Positions 1 to 10,969 of a DNA stretch of 64,000 nt are shown here, one piece after another (the stretch's first letter is position 1; each line of letters opens with the position of its first letter). The notes beneath the pieces are model-generated. The model searched no databases. It worked only from the letters and a program-made list of their open reading frames with translations, and was not told the origin of the DNA. A program made the position numbers and the translations under genes. Source of the stretch: Symbiodinium natans (taxonomy: Eukaryota; Sar; Dinophyceae; Suessiales; Symbiodiniaceae); assembly GCA_905221605.1 (NCBI GenBank), contig CAJNDS010002663.1, forward strand, positions 62,001-126,000. Reading direction: 5' to 3'.

Positions 1-1382
1 CAGGAACGCTCTGGCCCCTAGGGGTTTAGGGACATCCCTGCAAACCAAGGATGGGACTCCAATAACATGGGGCTTCCCCTTGAGCGAACGGCCGAAGGCG
101 CTGAGAGCATTGCAGAATTGCATGCTTGCATGAAGTGTCTGGAAGAGCTTTTCCGCTTTTGGCCAACAGTCCAGCAATGGACGCAGCAATTGGCAGCGCA
201 TGCCCTCTACGGTCACCGCTCTCGTAGTCGTACAGTTCAGCCTTACTCAGTGAGCCCCAAGCTCCGAACCCTACTCATGAGACTCACTAGATTCTAAATC
301 TCAAAACCAGCACAGTCGGCTCTGCCAGCGAAGCCTAAGATGGCATGGCGTTCTGCGCAGAATGCCTGGAAGGGGCTCGGGCAAAGATCCAGGAGCTCCT
401 GTGGCTTGCCTGTGTCAGGACGTAGCAGGTTTGGTCAGGATGTACCCCTGTTTAAACAAGAGAAAACAACAGACACGGATGGACACGCGTCTCAGAGTCT
501 CATGACTGACTGAGGGTGGCAGTTGGGCTTTCCGGCATCGCGCAGGCATCCCCTTCATGCGAAGTGTTGCCGCGCCAAATTCTTGAATGACTTGACTGGA
601 AGGGCAGAAGAGTTGAAGCAGCACACCGGATGTACATGAAGCGTGTAATGAGTGTAATGTTGAAGAGTTGACGCGGGCGCAAGTGGTGTGCAAAGAAGCA
701 TCGAGGCGACGCACCATGACTTGCTCGAGCTGGTTACGGAGCTGGAAAGCATCCAGGATGGTGCTTATCACTGTTTATCCCAAATTGCACCCGGATTCCT
801 GAACGCAAGGCAATGCACACGAGCCGTGATCATCAGGAGAGCCGGGTGTCAGTCGACCAGGTTCTCCTTGCAGACCTCATACGTAGCTTGGCATTTCGCT
901 CGGTGCACTATCCCTTGCCTGGTTCGCAAGGTTTCCAAGAGCTTTCCAAGTCACAGCATATGCACACCCTCAGGACTCGAGCCTGCTAGCCATGGTAATC
1001 TCTGGCCCCGAAACCCTCACTAAACCCCCAAACCTAAAACCTACGAAGCCTTCTGTGCCCTTTGAGGCAAGTACGACTCCCAGATGCCAAGCCGACCCCA
1101 TCACAGACTACACGTCCCTGCCGTGCGCTGTAAGGAACATGTTCTGTTTTGTAGATTTTAAAGTACACTCTTCTCAGCTCCTGGTCTACTCCTCGCCCAT
1201 CTCCCGAACCCTCAACCCCAGAGTGAGTATCTTCACAGAAGCCCCAGAGTATTTCCAGAGAATCTCTGGAGTGCGCCCAACCCCAGAGAATTCCTGGAGT
1301 GTTTAGGGTGTCAGGGTGGAGTGCTTCTTGAGTTTACTTCGGGGTTCTCATGCACACCCCCCCCCCCCCGGCCATTCTCAGT
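1..1382. other. Unassigned sequence upstream of the phosphatase exons
   Basis: No recognisable family was found. Two + strand stretches (67-297 and about 688-830) stay open and read like possible exons, but neither carries a motif. Around 1200-1310 there are degenerate copies of a GAGTGCCCAACCCCAGAG-type repeat that also occurs at 50-51 kb. A C-run lies at 1357-1370. Confidence 0.4.
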
Positions 1383-3565
1383 GTTCTTAAGGAGCACGTG
1401 CCTCTTGACCTACCCGTGGAGAACCGCGAGTACAAGATGCTGCCGCTCCCGAGCGAGACCCTGCGGCCCATCCTGGAAGGATAGGATCTCAGAATCTCGG
1501 GTTTCAGAGTCTGTCAGGGTCCTTCCGAGTCCCCTCCTGAACGCCTATCAGCCTATCAGAGTGGGAGTTTCTGGCTGCCTTCGCCCAGAAGCCGTGAACG
1601 AAGGGCCTTGCAGTCTTCACAAACATGATTCGGTTTGAGGCTCTCCTATCCTATCCGATCAGATGTCCAGATTCTACTTAAAGAATTAGTCAAACAGAAG
1701 CAGAGCAGGAACCACGGCCTCGGAGCTGCTGGGCCACTTGAGGGACGAGTTCGATGTTCCGCTGCATCCCCACTTCGTCCTGCGGATCCTGGAGCTGTCC
1801 ATTGACCTTTACCAGAAGCGGGACCAGGCCTATGGTCCCGTCATGAAGCTCCAGGTCCCTGGTCTCCAGGTCCCTGGTGCTTCGGCCGCTCTGCACGTGA
1901 ACGTCACTGAAAGCGGCAGCCCGGGTCCATCCAGGACTTGGTGTACGGTGTTCTGGGGCCTGCACACGACTTGTACACGGCTAGGCCAACAATCTCTGTA
2001 AGTACTGTAAGTACTGCAAGTACTGTAAGTACTGTAAGTACTGTAAGTACTGCAGATGACGCGTTGCGTGTTGTGGGACCTCCTTCAAGCGCGCCAGGAT
2101 TGTGGTTCTGGGCGACACGCATGGGCAGCTGGCAGACGTACTTTGGGCCGTCTCAGAGCTTGGCATCCCGAGTGAGAAGAACGTGTATGTAGTCAACGGT
2201 GACATTGAGACTTAGCTGAGCATCGCGAGTATCCGCTTGGGTGCTGAGCTTCCTGCTAAGTGGTACTAAGTTACGACACAATTTTGCATCAGCTGTGAAA
2301 ACAGCCCATCACCTGTCGAGGCAGATCGCTGCGACTGGTCGACGGAGATCTTCATGTTATTCCTGACGATCATGTTGCAATATCCAAATGATCCGGTGGT
2401 TGTCATCAATCGCGGCAACCATGAATGTATGACCATCAATGGCTCGCGATGCGGCGGGTTTCAGTACGAGCTGCTATTCAGAAGTTCATAAGATACAAGA
2501 TTTGTGAAGGTCTGAAAGTCTTAAAGTGTTGAGATTTAACTTACTCTGTCCTGCCCACCGCCCACCCCAAAAACACGGAAAAAAACACGGAGCTACGGAG
2601 ACATGCGGAGAGATACAGAGATGCCGAGGTTGCTGGAGAAGTACGGCGCCACTTGGGGCCCCTATCTGCACGCGTTGTTCGGCCAACTTTTTTCCATCCT
2701 CCCCGTAGGAACCCTGGTCAATGACGCGGTTCTCATCATCCATGGGGGAGTGGGACGAGATCCGGAGAACCAGCTGACAAGGCTACGCGACCTGGACCCG
2801 ACCTTGCGTGAGGCTCCCACCCCCACCTTCCTTAAGCCCATAGTGCTCATCTATTAAGCTATTTGTGAACAGATAGTGCTGTGGACCAAGTATTTCTAAA
2901 ACAAAGGCCGAAGATTCTGATTGCTTCAATGAATTAAACCTGTGGGAGGCCTCCATCAACCCATGGGGTCTGGAGGGCGATGTGGCCATGGATTCCCTGG
3001 TGGATGCCTTGTGGTCCGATCCCAGTGATGTGCCGGGCAGCCGTGCCAATGCGCGGGGAACCGGACACATTTGGGGCCCTGACTACACGAACAGGTTCTG
3101 CCAAAGCAACGATGTGAAACTGGTGGTTCGATCCCATCAAGTTCCACTGGACCAGACCCTGAGCTCAGCTTTCCCAGCAATCCCCCGACTCTAGTGAAGG
3201 GGCATCGAAGGGCGCAGAATGCTAGGATATTCCGGTAGATGCTTCCTCTTCCCAGGAGTGGTGTGTACGTACACAAGGCCCACAAAGAGCAGGTGATCAC
3301 GGTCTTCAGTGCTTCCAACTACAGGCCGGGGGAGGGCTGAGACCTACGTTTCAGGACATCTAAATCCATCTCCCATATGATCCCCCCGTCCCTCCCCCCC
3401 CCCCCCTTCCCAAAGAAAACAAAAAGTCAAAAAGTCATAGGAAGTCCAAGAACGCCCAGGGGCCGAAAGAACCGGGCGGGTGCGGTGATCCTGCAGCCCG
3501 GAGCGAGCCCAGACCTCCTGGAGGCTTTGTGTCCCTCGGCTCTCTCGGCTTTTCGTGAAGTTTAG
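1383..3565 (+). CDS. PPP-family Ser/Thr protein phosphatase, multi-exon
   Basis: Metal-dependent phosphoserine/threonine phosphatase of the PPP superfamily, recovered as separate exons in changing frames. Exon 1383-1482 gives VLKEHVPLDLPVENREYKML. Exon 1714-1840 gives LLGHLRDEFDVPLHP. Exon about 2092-2205 carries GDTHGQ (the GDxHG metal-binding motif, 2110-2127) and ends VVNGDI. The next exon opens ADRCDWSTEIF, so the GDxxDRG motif reads GDI-ADRC with Cys for Gly, then RGNHE at 2411-2425. Exon 2614-2810 has LIIHGG at about 2732-2749. Exon about 2943-3150 has LWSDP, GPDYTNRF and VVRSHQVP. Exon 3257-3331 has VITVFSASNY, matching the family's VITVFSAPNYC. An open stretch at 3475-3565 resembles the C-terminal strand. 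All core motifs are present in order. The intron between GDI and ADRC appears to start with GA (about 2206) and end in AG (about 2322). It may join the EF-hand exons at 7.9-10.8 kb to form a PPEF/RdgC-type enzyme, but that is an inference. Confidence 0.82.
1998..2054. repeat. GTAAGTACT 9-bp microsatellite
   Basis: About six tandem copies of a TGTAAGTAC-type 9-mer in an intron of the phosphatase gene. The unit itself contains a GTAAGT donor-like string. Confidence 0.85.
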
Positions 3566-4040
3566 GGAATGGTATAGGGAAAGATGACCGGCCAGTGTGC
3601 GTGTCCTCTAGCCAGAGGGGTTTGAGCTTCTGTTGGGTCTGAGCTCTGCCCCACCACAGCTTTTTTTCTCTCTGCCTCTCTGTCTGTCTCGGTAACCTGG
3701 CTTCACGCGATTCAGGAAACCACGCGATTCAGGAAAATGGCTTCCTGTCACGCGGAAACCACGTGGTGGGTGTGGGGGGGGGGGGGTGGGGGGGAGGGGG
3801 AGTGTGGGGGGGGGGGGGTTGTAGTTTCCCGAATGATGTTGAGGTCACACGTATGATGGGGGTTGAGAAGTGTAGTCCGTTGTAGTATTCGGCCCGGGGA
3901 TCCCGGTCCAAGAGCACTTTCAATCAGCAGAAGGTTTCGGGCGCGTATCCCTAAACTTATACATATACATACATATACATACATATACATTAATACATAT
4001 GTATATATATATTATAATATACATACATATAATATATATA
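3566..4040. repeat. Low-complexity intergenic or intronic DNA
   Basis: No gene seen. It contains pyrimidine-rich DNA (3660-3690), a short direct repeat of ACGCGATTCAGGAAA (about 3706-3736), long G runs at 3773-3822 and an AT microsatellite of ACATATACAT/TATA type (3955-4040) that abuts the inverted-repeat element. Confidence 0.6.
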
Positions 4041-4076
4041 TATATATATGGTCACCCCCCCCCCCCATGATCTAGG
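4041..4076 (+). repeat. Left terminal inverted repeat
   Basis: TA repeat, then GGTCAC, about 12 C, then ATGATCTAGG. It is complementary to 6864-6904 apart from one base (GGTCAC against GCTCAC) and a slightly different C-run length. Confidence 0.7.
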
Positions 4077-4351
4077 TTTTGCTTTGTCCCTATAAAAACC
4101 CTCGTAAATACCGATTAAAATGACATGCTGGCTATGCTAGGCGATGTCCTGTTTTTGCACGTCTAGTCCTGTGCGAGAAAACATCTAAATAGTGAAAAAC
4201 GCGTGTGTTTAGCACTACTTCCACATCACCACATAAAAAAACACCCAAAAAACACATGAAAATGCAATTTGGTAAACATGTCTATGAATTATTTGCATAG
4301 GACAGGCTTATAAACACAGAATTGTATGCAAAACACACTTCTTTTTTGCAG

Positions 4352-4870
4352 AATTTGCAAAATTTGACACAAATCCAAAAATCCAAAAATCCAAAAATTC
4401 AAAACCATGGAGCCGGGAGGCCGCCTTTTTTGGATTTTTTGGTTTTCTCGAGGTTTTTTTGGTTTTTTTTGGAAAAATCCAAAAAAAACCATGTGTTTTT
4501 TTGGATTTTACTTGCTCCTGGCCTCAAAAACCTAAAAAACACATGGTTTTTTTTTGGATTTTGAGTGAAAATCCAAAAAAACCCTCGTGTTTTTTTGGAT
4601 TTCAGGTGCTCCTGGTCTCAGAAACTAAAAAAACACATGGTTTTTTTTGGATTTTCACTCAAAATCCAAAAAAAACCATGTGTTTTTTAGGTTTTTGAGG
4701 CCAGGAGCAAGTAAAATCCAAAAAAACACATGGTTTTTTTTGGATTTTTCCAAAAAAAACCAAAAAAACCTCGAGAAAACCAAAAAATCCAAAAAAGGCG
4801 GCCTCCCGGCTCCATGGTTTTGAATTTTTGGATTTTTGGATTTTTGGGTTTTTTTTAACAAATTTTGCAA
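4352..4870. repeat. Large inverted repeat (foldback), arms about 245 bp
   Basis: Left arm about 4352-4600 and right arm about 4628-4870 are near-perfect reverse complements. Shared landmarks are CCATGGAGCCGGGAGGCCGC (left, 4407-4426) and its complement (right, about 4797-4816), CTCGAG in both arms, and GGCCTCAAAAACCTAAAAAA against its complement. The loop is only about 25 bp. The same imperfect peptide can be read from the + strand of one arm and the - strand of the other, which is a consequence of the palindrome and not evidence of coding. Confidence 0.9.
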
Positions 4871-4989
4871 AAAATGCTTTTCTTGTATAAAGAATGTGTA
4901 TTGTTATACGTTGTTTCTGCTAATGTGACTGCCTTGCACACACACAGAGAAAAGCACACAAACACACCCACCATTCGTTTTTTTTCAAT

Positions 4990-6830
4990 TCAGCCTATTC
5001 GGTATGCAGGGCGTGGCGTTAACATGTAAAGTTCCATTAGATTTAATTACGAATGAGGCTTAGAAGAGGATGTCTTGGGATGTGGCGTCTTAATATGAAA
5101 AGTAATAAAAAAAAGAAATAGAGAGGGTTTCTTAGGGTGTGGTTCTTTTGAGGATGTGGACCTGCAATTCAAAAGTCTAATTGGACTTAAAAAAGAGTGG
5201 GGCTTCGAAGAGGATGTCTTGGGGTGTGGCCTCTTAATTTAAACGTTTATTTAAGTGGAATCACAAAGGAAGTCCAGTTGAGGATTTCTTAGGGTGTGGT
5301 GTTTTAGTGCAAACCTCAAATTACATTTCATTACGAAGCGGGGCCAGAGGAGACTTTCACAGGGTGTGGTCGGTAAAATAAAATTCCAAAGAGGTAGTAA
5401 CGAATGAGGCTTAGAAGGGCGTGGCCTCTTAATTGTTTTACTTGGTTTGGTTTTACGAACGAAGCTGTGGCTTTACCATACACAGGTCTTAGGGTGTGGC
5501 CTTTTAAATTCTGTCCAAAGGGGTGTGGCCTCTAAACTTAAAATTCAATTTAAGTGGAATTCCAAACGAGTCCAGATGAGGATTTCTTAGGGTGTGGCGT
5601 TTGAATACAAACCTCAAATAACATTGTAGTATGAAGCGAGGCCAGGGGAGAATTTCATAGGGTGTGGTCTGCAAAATAGAATTCCAAATAGGTATTAACC
5701 AATGAAGCTTAGAAGAGGATGTCTTGTGGCGGGGCCTCTTAATTTGTTTGTTTGACTTGGGTTTAATTTACTAACGAAGCTATGGCTTTATCATATACAA
5801 GTCTATTGACATTTCACTAATAGGCACCAGAAGAGGATTTCATAGGGTCTAGCGGTTAAATATGGAATTGTAAGTACATTCAAATACGAATGGGGGCTCA
5901 TGATATAAATTTCTGTCCAAGAGTTACATACGAACCTAGCCTAGGTCAGAACTTCTTAGTGTGTGGGCTTCTTACCTAGAATTATAAACTTCTTACGAGA
6001 TTCTGTTACGAACAGGCCCCAGAATGGTGTGGCTTTTTTTTAATACAAGCATCTTGGCAAATCGAAAATAAGTCTAATTACAAACGAAGGTCTAATGAGG
6101 ATTTCTTGGCGTGTGGCTTTGTAATACAGAATTCTAATTAATCTTCATTACAAATAGGGGCCAGAAAGGGATTTCATAGGGTATGGTCTGCAATATAGAA
6201 TTCTAACTCGGTTTCATTGCGAGGAGGATGTCCTGGGGTTGGCCTCTGAATATACACTTGCTTTACTTGGGTTCAATTACGAACGAAGCCCAGAAGAGGA
6301 TTTCTTAGGGTGTGGGCTTACAATATGAAATCAAATTGCGTTTCATTACGAATGGGGCCAGCGAAAGATTTCACAGTGTGTGGGAAAAACAAAAATGTTC
6401 TAAATAGGTATTAATCAATGAGGCTTAGAAGAGGATGTCTTGGGGCTGGGCCTCTTAATATGTTTTTTTACTTGGGTTAATTACGAACGAAGCTGTGGCT
6501 TTATCAGACACAAGTCTACTGAAATTTCATTAAGAGGGCCCAGAAGAGGATTTCATAGGGTGTGGCCTTTAAGTATAGAATTCTTTTCGTAGGGTGTGGG
6601 CTTCTTATGTAGAAGCATTTTCTCAATAAAATAGGAAGGAAGCCCAGATGAGGATTTCTGAGGCTGTAACCTCTGCATATAAAGCTCTTGTGAGATTTTG
6701 TTACGGACAGGCAGGCCCCAGAAGAGGATTTCATAGGGTGCGGCTTTTAATTGGCAAATTTAGATTTCTAAAAAAATTTTACTACGAATGAGGCCAGTGG
6801 CCTTTTAATTTTCATTCCGACTTAGGTTTA
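4990..6830. repeat. AT-rich satellite array with higher-order repeat
   Basis: Diverged units of about 80-100 bp with core AGAGGATTTCTTAGGGTGTG or AGGATGTCTTGGGGTGTGG, followed by an AT-rich half (ATTACGAACGAAGC, TTTCATTACGAA). A longer order of about 300 bp is visible: the block starting AGGATTTCTTAGGGTGTGG at 5281 recurs at 5579 and 6297 with the same succession of sub-units. No ORF of note. Confidence 0.8.
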
Positions 6831-6863
6831 AATTTCGCTTCGATGGGCCCGAAGGGCCTTTCG

Positions 6864-6904
6864 ACCTAGATCATGGGGGGGGGGGTGAGCATATATATAT
6901 ATAC
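6864..6904 (-). repeat. Right terminal inverted repeat
   Basis: ACCTAGATCAT, about 11 G, TGAGC, then a TA repeat. It is the mirror of the left end at 4041-4076. Confidence 0.7.
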
Positions 6905-7920
6905 ACATCCAGACCCCCCAGACCCCGACACCTTGATTGCGACCTCGTCTTGTTTAGCCACTCCCAGAAATTCCGGAAGGAAAGCAGACATATTTTTTTG
7001 GAGGTTGTTACTGTCACCGAAACATGCCGCTGTTTCGAGATGCCTGGGTTTCCAGCTTCCGAATCCAGGTTTTGCAGTTTCCTGAATCACGTGTTCCAAT
7101 TTCCGAATCCGCACGTTTTCAATTTTGCGAATCTGTGGCTGACTCGCTCTTTTTCAATCCAGGGGACATGGAACGCTGAGGGATGTTTAGGGCTTAGTCT
7201 TGGTTCGTTCTTTTCAGCTCCTAAGCAAAAAGCCCTAAACACCAAATCCCAAACCAGAAAGAATGAAGAGCCCCTTCCCAGGCCACAATCTGGGCCAGTG
7301 CCCGTCCTGGCGGGTGCTTTCGAAGTCGGCAAACTTGAGGCTCCAATGTTAGATAACAGGGCTTAAGTCGGGGTCGTTCAGATGCATGTTTGCGCTATTT
7401 CAAAGGAAGGAAATCGGCAGTTGGGACCCCCCTCCGGTTTGCACCTGGCTTCTATTCGGGATGTTGCAGGTTGGCCGAAACAGGCGCCGCTGTTTATTCG
7501 GGGGAGTGGGGGGGGGGGGGTTTGGATTGTCCGAAAGGCGACCCCGCACGAGGCTGCAGAGCGACACTGGCGGCTTGGCGAGGGTGCTGTCGTGGGGACG
7601 TCGCATCCACACTTTGCTTATTCTACTGTTATTATGTATAATTAGCAGGTGTGGTTTCAAAGTTGCTTGGGATCTCCCTAAGTTGATCATGAGCTCATCG
7701 CGGAGCTGCTCCAGCACGCGATGGGCCTGCTGGCAGAATGGCGTGTCCCGCTCTGGGAGGCTTGCACACGTCCGGTCCTCAGGCTTCCTCTGAAAATCCG
7801 GAAAGCATAGAACGGCGAAAGCACAGAATGGCGTAGAAAGCCCAGAAAACTCCCACAATGCCCCCGACATTTCGCGGAGGTGAAGATCCGAAGCTGACAG
7901 GGGTGATTCCTTTGTACTCT
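6905..7920. other. No recognisable gene
   Basis: Open stretches exist on both strands, including a 227-codon - strand frame at 7400-8083, but they are proline/serine/arginine-rich, overlap better exon candidates on the + strand and show no motif. A G run sits at 7501-7520. This is probably intron or intergenic DNA. Confidence 0.4.
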
Positions 7921-8684
7921 TGGCGGCGGATCTGCCGAAGCACGACCAAGATCTACATCGACTGGGTGCTTGTGGCCCGCCTTGTGGGTGGGGCCAGCCA
8001 GAACAACTTGCGGTACATGGAGACCCTGAACCGCTTTGGCTTCGAGATTGCCTCGCAGGTGGAAGGGCAGGTGAGGGGGACATGTGTGAGAGATACTATT
8101 GAGGGTCTGCTGTGGAGGTCGTGGAAAGCCGGCTCGCCAGTTCGGTCTTGGCCTCTATCTACCTGACGATGATGCGTGCAGACGAGTCGCTGCAGCATCT
8201 CATGGGCAGCCTCTGTCAGGATGGGCTTAACAGGATGCTTCCAGAATGCAAGTCAGAGTCTTTTGGATTCCTGACAGTCAGGCGGGCCAGCGGGCTGCGC
8301 CGGCAAGAGAACTATTGGATGGCAGGGGCCTCTCTTTTTTTCTTTGTTCACCTTGTCGACTGGCCGCCTCAATGGATGGTGAGGTTCAGGTTCATCGGGT
8401 GCGATTGCGCGAGGTCTCTGTGAAATCCTGCGTCGAAATGACGTGACCGGTGCGGCACTCGAGCTGCAGGGTGGACATGAGTTGCAAGGCTCCGCCGACC
8501 GTTTGCCGACAGGACCTGAGATGGCTGCCGTGCTGCGCAGCATGGAAGCTCACATTGGCAGTCGACGGACATCCTTAATCGATGTTGCTGACTTTCTATC
8601 TGCTTGGCGATGCGCAGCAGGTGCCGCTAGCTTGATGAATCCCTGAGAAACTTGTCACTGCGTGGGATTCTCTGTGTCACCAGC

Positions 8685-8728
<44 letters not shown>

Positions 8729-10800
8729 TGACTTAGCTGCAGTTGCAAATCGTCGCATCTGCTATCTGCTCTTTGCCATCACAGGCGTCTCTGCGGAGCT
8801 GACACGTGAACAGTCGGAGCTTTCGACGAAGATCTCGCGGCTCCTGGGCCATGACAAGCGCTGCCGCAAGAGGACCTCAATGGACCTATCGAAAACCCTG
8901 AAAGTGCAGCCGCCTTAAAGATACAGAATGGAACCTGAACGGAACCGAAGCATCGTAAGCAGCAAGCAGACAGACGTGCAGAGGATCAGTAGTTTGGCTC
9001 CGGCTTCGTCCACAACCCTGTGCCATGGTTGCAAAGATCGCAGGTAGACATAGAGCAAGTGCCAGAGGAAGGTTTTAGTTGGTATACATGGGGGCCCAAC
9101 GTCCGAATGTGAAGGAGGCTGCCATTCGGTTGGACGGGGCGTAACAAAAGAACAGCTTTCTTCAAGGTTACGGCGCCACAGAGTTTTTCAATGTCCCGAT
9201 GGTCAATAGATTTTGCGATCAGATCGAGCAGGTGTTCGATTTGAATCTCAAAAGAAGATGTTGAGCGAAAAGGGCTCCGAATTGCACCCAGAAGAAGCCG
9301 CAACTGCTGAGGATGGACTTCTTCACCCTGGCAGATACCAATGGTGACGGACTTTTGGCACGCCTTGTGACTGCTCACATCCCTGAAAGTAAGAGCTTGG
9401 CATCTTGCTGTCCGTCATGTACGGTTTGGGCATTGGGCAATCCTTGGCAAACCCAGTGCAACGAAGCTATGCCCAAGAGTAGGGTACAGTTCCGGACGCC
9501 GAGCTGCGTACCTGCAAGCTTTAATCTCGATGTGTTGCTGGTAGTACATTTCGACTTCCCAAACATTTGTGGTATGGAGCCTTTCAGAGCAAATAATTTC
9601 GTGAGATTGATACGCGGGATTGCATGGAGCCCATACACGACCGTTGGTCGAAGCAAAAGAAAGAAAGCAAGAAAGAAAGAAAGAAATAAAGTCAAGTAAG
9701 TCAAATAAGCAGTTAAGTAAGTTAAGTAAGTTAAGCAAGTTAAGCAAGTTAAGCAAGTTGAGTAAGTTGAATCGTTTAAGTAATTTAAGTCAGTTAAGTT
9801 AAGTTAAGTTAAGGAAAGTTAGGTAAGTAAGTACCTAAGAAGGTCAGTAAGTAAGTAAGTGGGTGGATGGATGGGTGGGTGGGTGGGTGGGTGGATGTGT
9901 GTGTGTGTGACCGAGTCTAGGCGCGTGTCGCCCCCTTGTGTTCAGGACCTAGACATGAAAGGATGTGAAGATATCTGAGGATTCATGTCCATCGAGGAAG
10001 GCTTCGAAGCGCTGATGAAGCACATGAAGCAGACGACGGGGCGGGAGGCCGGGGTGCGCCGGGATGCTCCAAGATGCTTCAGAAGGGCTCCGGAAAGTTA
10101 GGGAAGGTACTTGCCATCATTGCCCAGCATTGATCTGCAGGCCACGGCGGCAGAAGCTGCGGAACTGCGAGGAGTGCTGCAGGTCGCCGATACGACAGGA
10201 ACAGGTGCAGATGCGGAAGATGCAATCATACAACAGCATAGAGGGTTTTGCAGGTCTTGGCAGTTTTCGCTGAAGGCAAATTGAACTACTTGGAGTTCTT
10301 GCTCCTGTTTGACCGACAGTCGCCCCGCTCGCTGACACACCAAGCTGTTCTTGATCTTCTGTGCTTCCAGGTGCTCGTGACAGTGCTGTGCTGTGTCGAA
10401 TGCCGAAGCATATTTCAGTTGAAGTATGTACTAGAGGACACCGCCACAGACTTTTGCAGTTGCTGGCAGGTCTGGGCACACCGCAACGCCCTGTCGGGAC
10501 TCTTCCGATACATTGGCCGCAATGGCCTCATCACTCGAGACCAGGTGAAGTGGAGTCTGGAAGCACTGAACTCCTCAATCAACGGAGAACTGTTGCAGGC
10601 TGAATCGGGAGGGTCTCAGTGACTGTTCGCGACATCTCGTAGTACTTGATGTTCACTTGGAAATGCACCATTCTGAAGCGCCAAGTGGCATCTGGGCAGG
10701 CCAACATCGAGCAGATAGTGAAAGCAGTCAAGTTCAAAGATGACTTGGTTGCTGGGGAGGAACTTCTCAACGCGTTTCATTTAGTTGATCTCTTGGGCCC
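7921..10800 (+). CDS. EF-hand-like exons, possible C-terminal half of the phosphatase gene
   Basis: Several exon-like stretches resemble EF-hand helices and loops. At 7950-8070: YIDWVLVARLVGG and FGFEIASQVEGQ. At 8110-8220: LASSVLASIYLTMMRADESL. At 8515-8610: VLRSMEAHIGSRRTSLIDVA then DFLSAW. At 9313-9360: FFTLADTNGDGLL, a clear calcium loop (D-x-N-x-D-G). At 9982-10040: GFMSIEEGFEALMKHMKQTT. At 10258-10310: GKLNYLEFLLLF, the second half of an EF-hand. At 10485-10600: FRYIGRNGLITRDQVKWSL. At 10685-10790: IEQIVKAVKFKDDLVAGEEL. Calcium binding is supported only for the DTNGDG loop; the others are EF-like by pattern. Joining to the phosphatase exons at 1.4-3.6 kb would give a PPEF/RdgC-like calcium-regulated phosphatase. 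The order and strand fit, but the intervening 2.86-kb element means a separate gene cannot be excluded. Confidence 0.5.
8691..8728. repeat. CT microsatellite
   Basis: CT dinucleotide tract with a few interruptions, inside a likely intron of the EF-hand gene. Confidence 0.85.
9700..9905. repeat. GTTAAGTAA-type and GGTGGGTGG microsatellites
   Basis: A 9-bp array of AAGTTAAGCAAGTTAAGC type (about 9705-9840) passes into GGTGGGTGGATG (9855-9895) and GT repeats. It is non-coding and lies between EF-hand exons. Confidence 0.8.
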
Positions 10801-10969
10801 TGCCTGAGGAATCCCGAATTGCTTGCCCAATCGTGGCTCTGTGAAATCTGCGCTCTGCGCGAAGCTTTAAAAATCAGAAGCAGTGTGAGTTGTGTTCGTT
10901 GTGGGCACGAGTGAGTTCGAGTGAGGTCTGTCTAATGGGATGTGTGGGTCATGGTGCCGCTTTCCCGTT

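Larger units (their letters stand above)
4041..6904. mobile_element. 2.86-kb non-autonomous element with terminal inverted repeats
   Basis: The left end (about 4041-4076) reads TATATATATGGTCAC, then a C run, then ATGATCTAGG. The right end (about 6864-6904) is its reverse complement, CCTAGATCAT, a G run, TGAGC, then TATATATA. The ends are therefore inverted repeats of about 35-40 bp, each bordered by TA-repeat DNA, which fits insertion into or next to TA-rich sequence. The interior has no long ORF of recognisable family. It holds a large foldback (4352-4870) and an AT-rich satellite array (about 4990-6830). I read it as a foldback- or MITE-like DNA element; an Helitron or a simple satellite block is less likely because of the matched ends. 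It sits between phosphatase exons and EF-hand exons, possibly in one intron. Confidence 0.65.

Noticed and set aside
4322-4870. Two similar ORFs, one per strand, in the foldback
   Set aside because: They are the same palindromic arm read from opposite strands; Phe/Lys-rich translation of A/T runs.
7400-8083. 227-codon - strand ORF
   Set aside because: Ser/Pro/Arg-rich with no motif. It overlaps better + strand exon candidates, and all recognised genes are on +.
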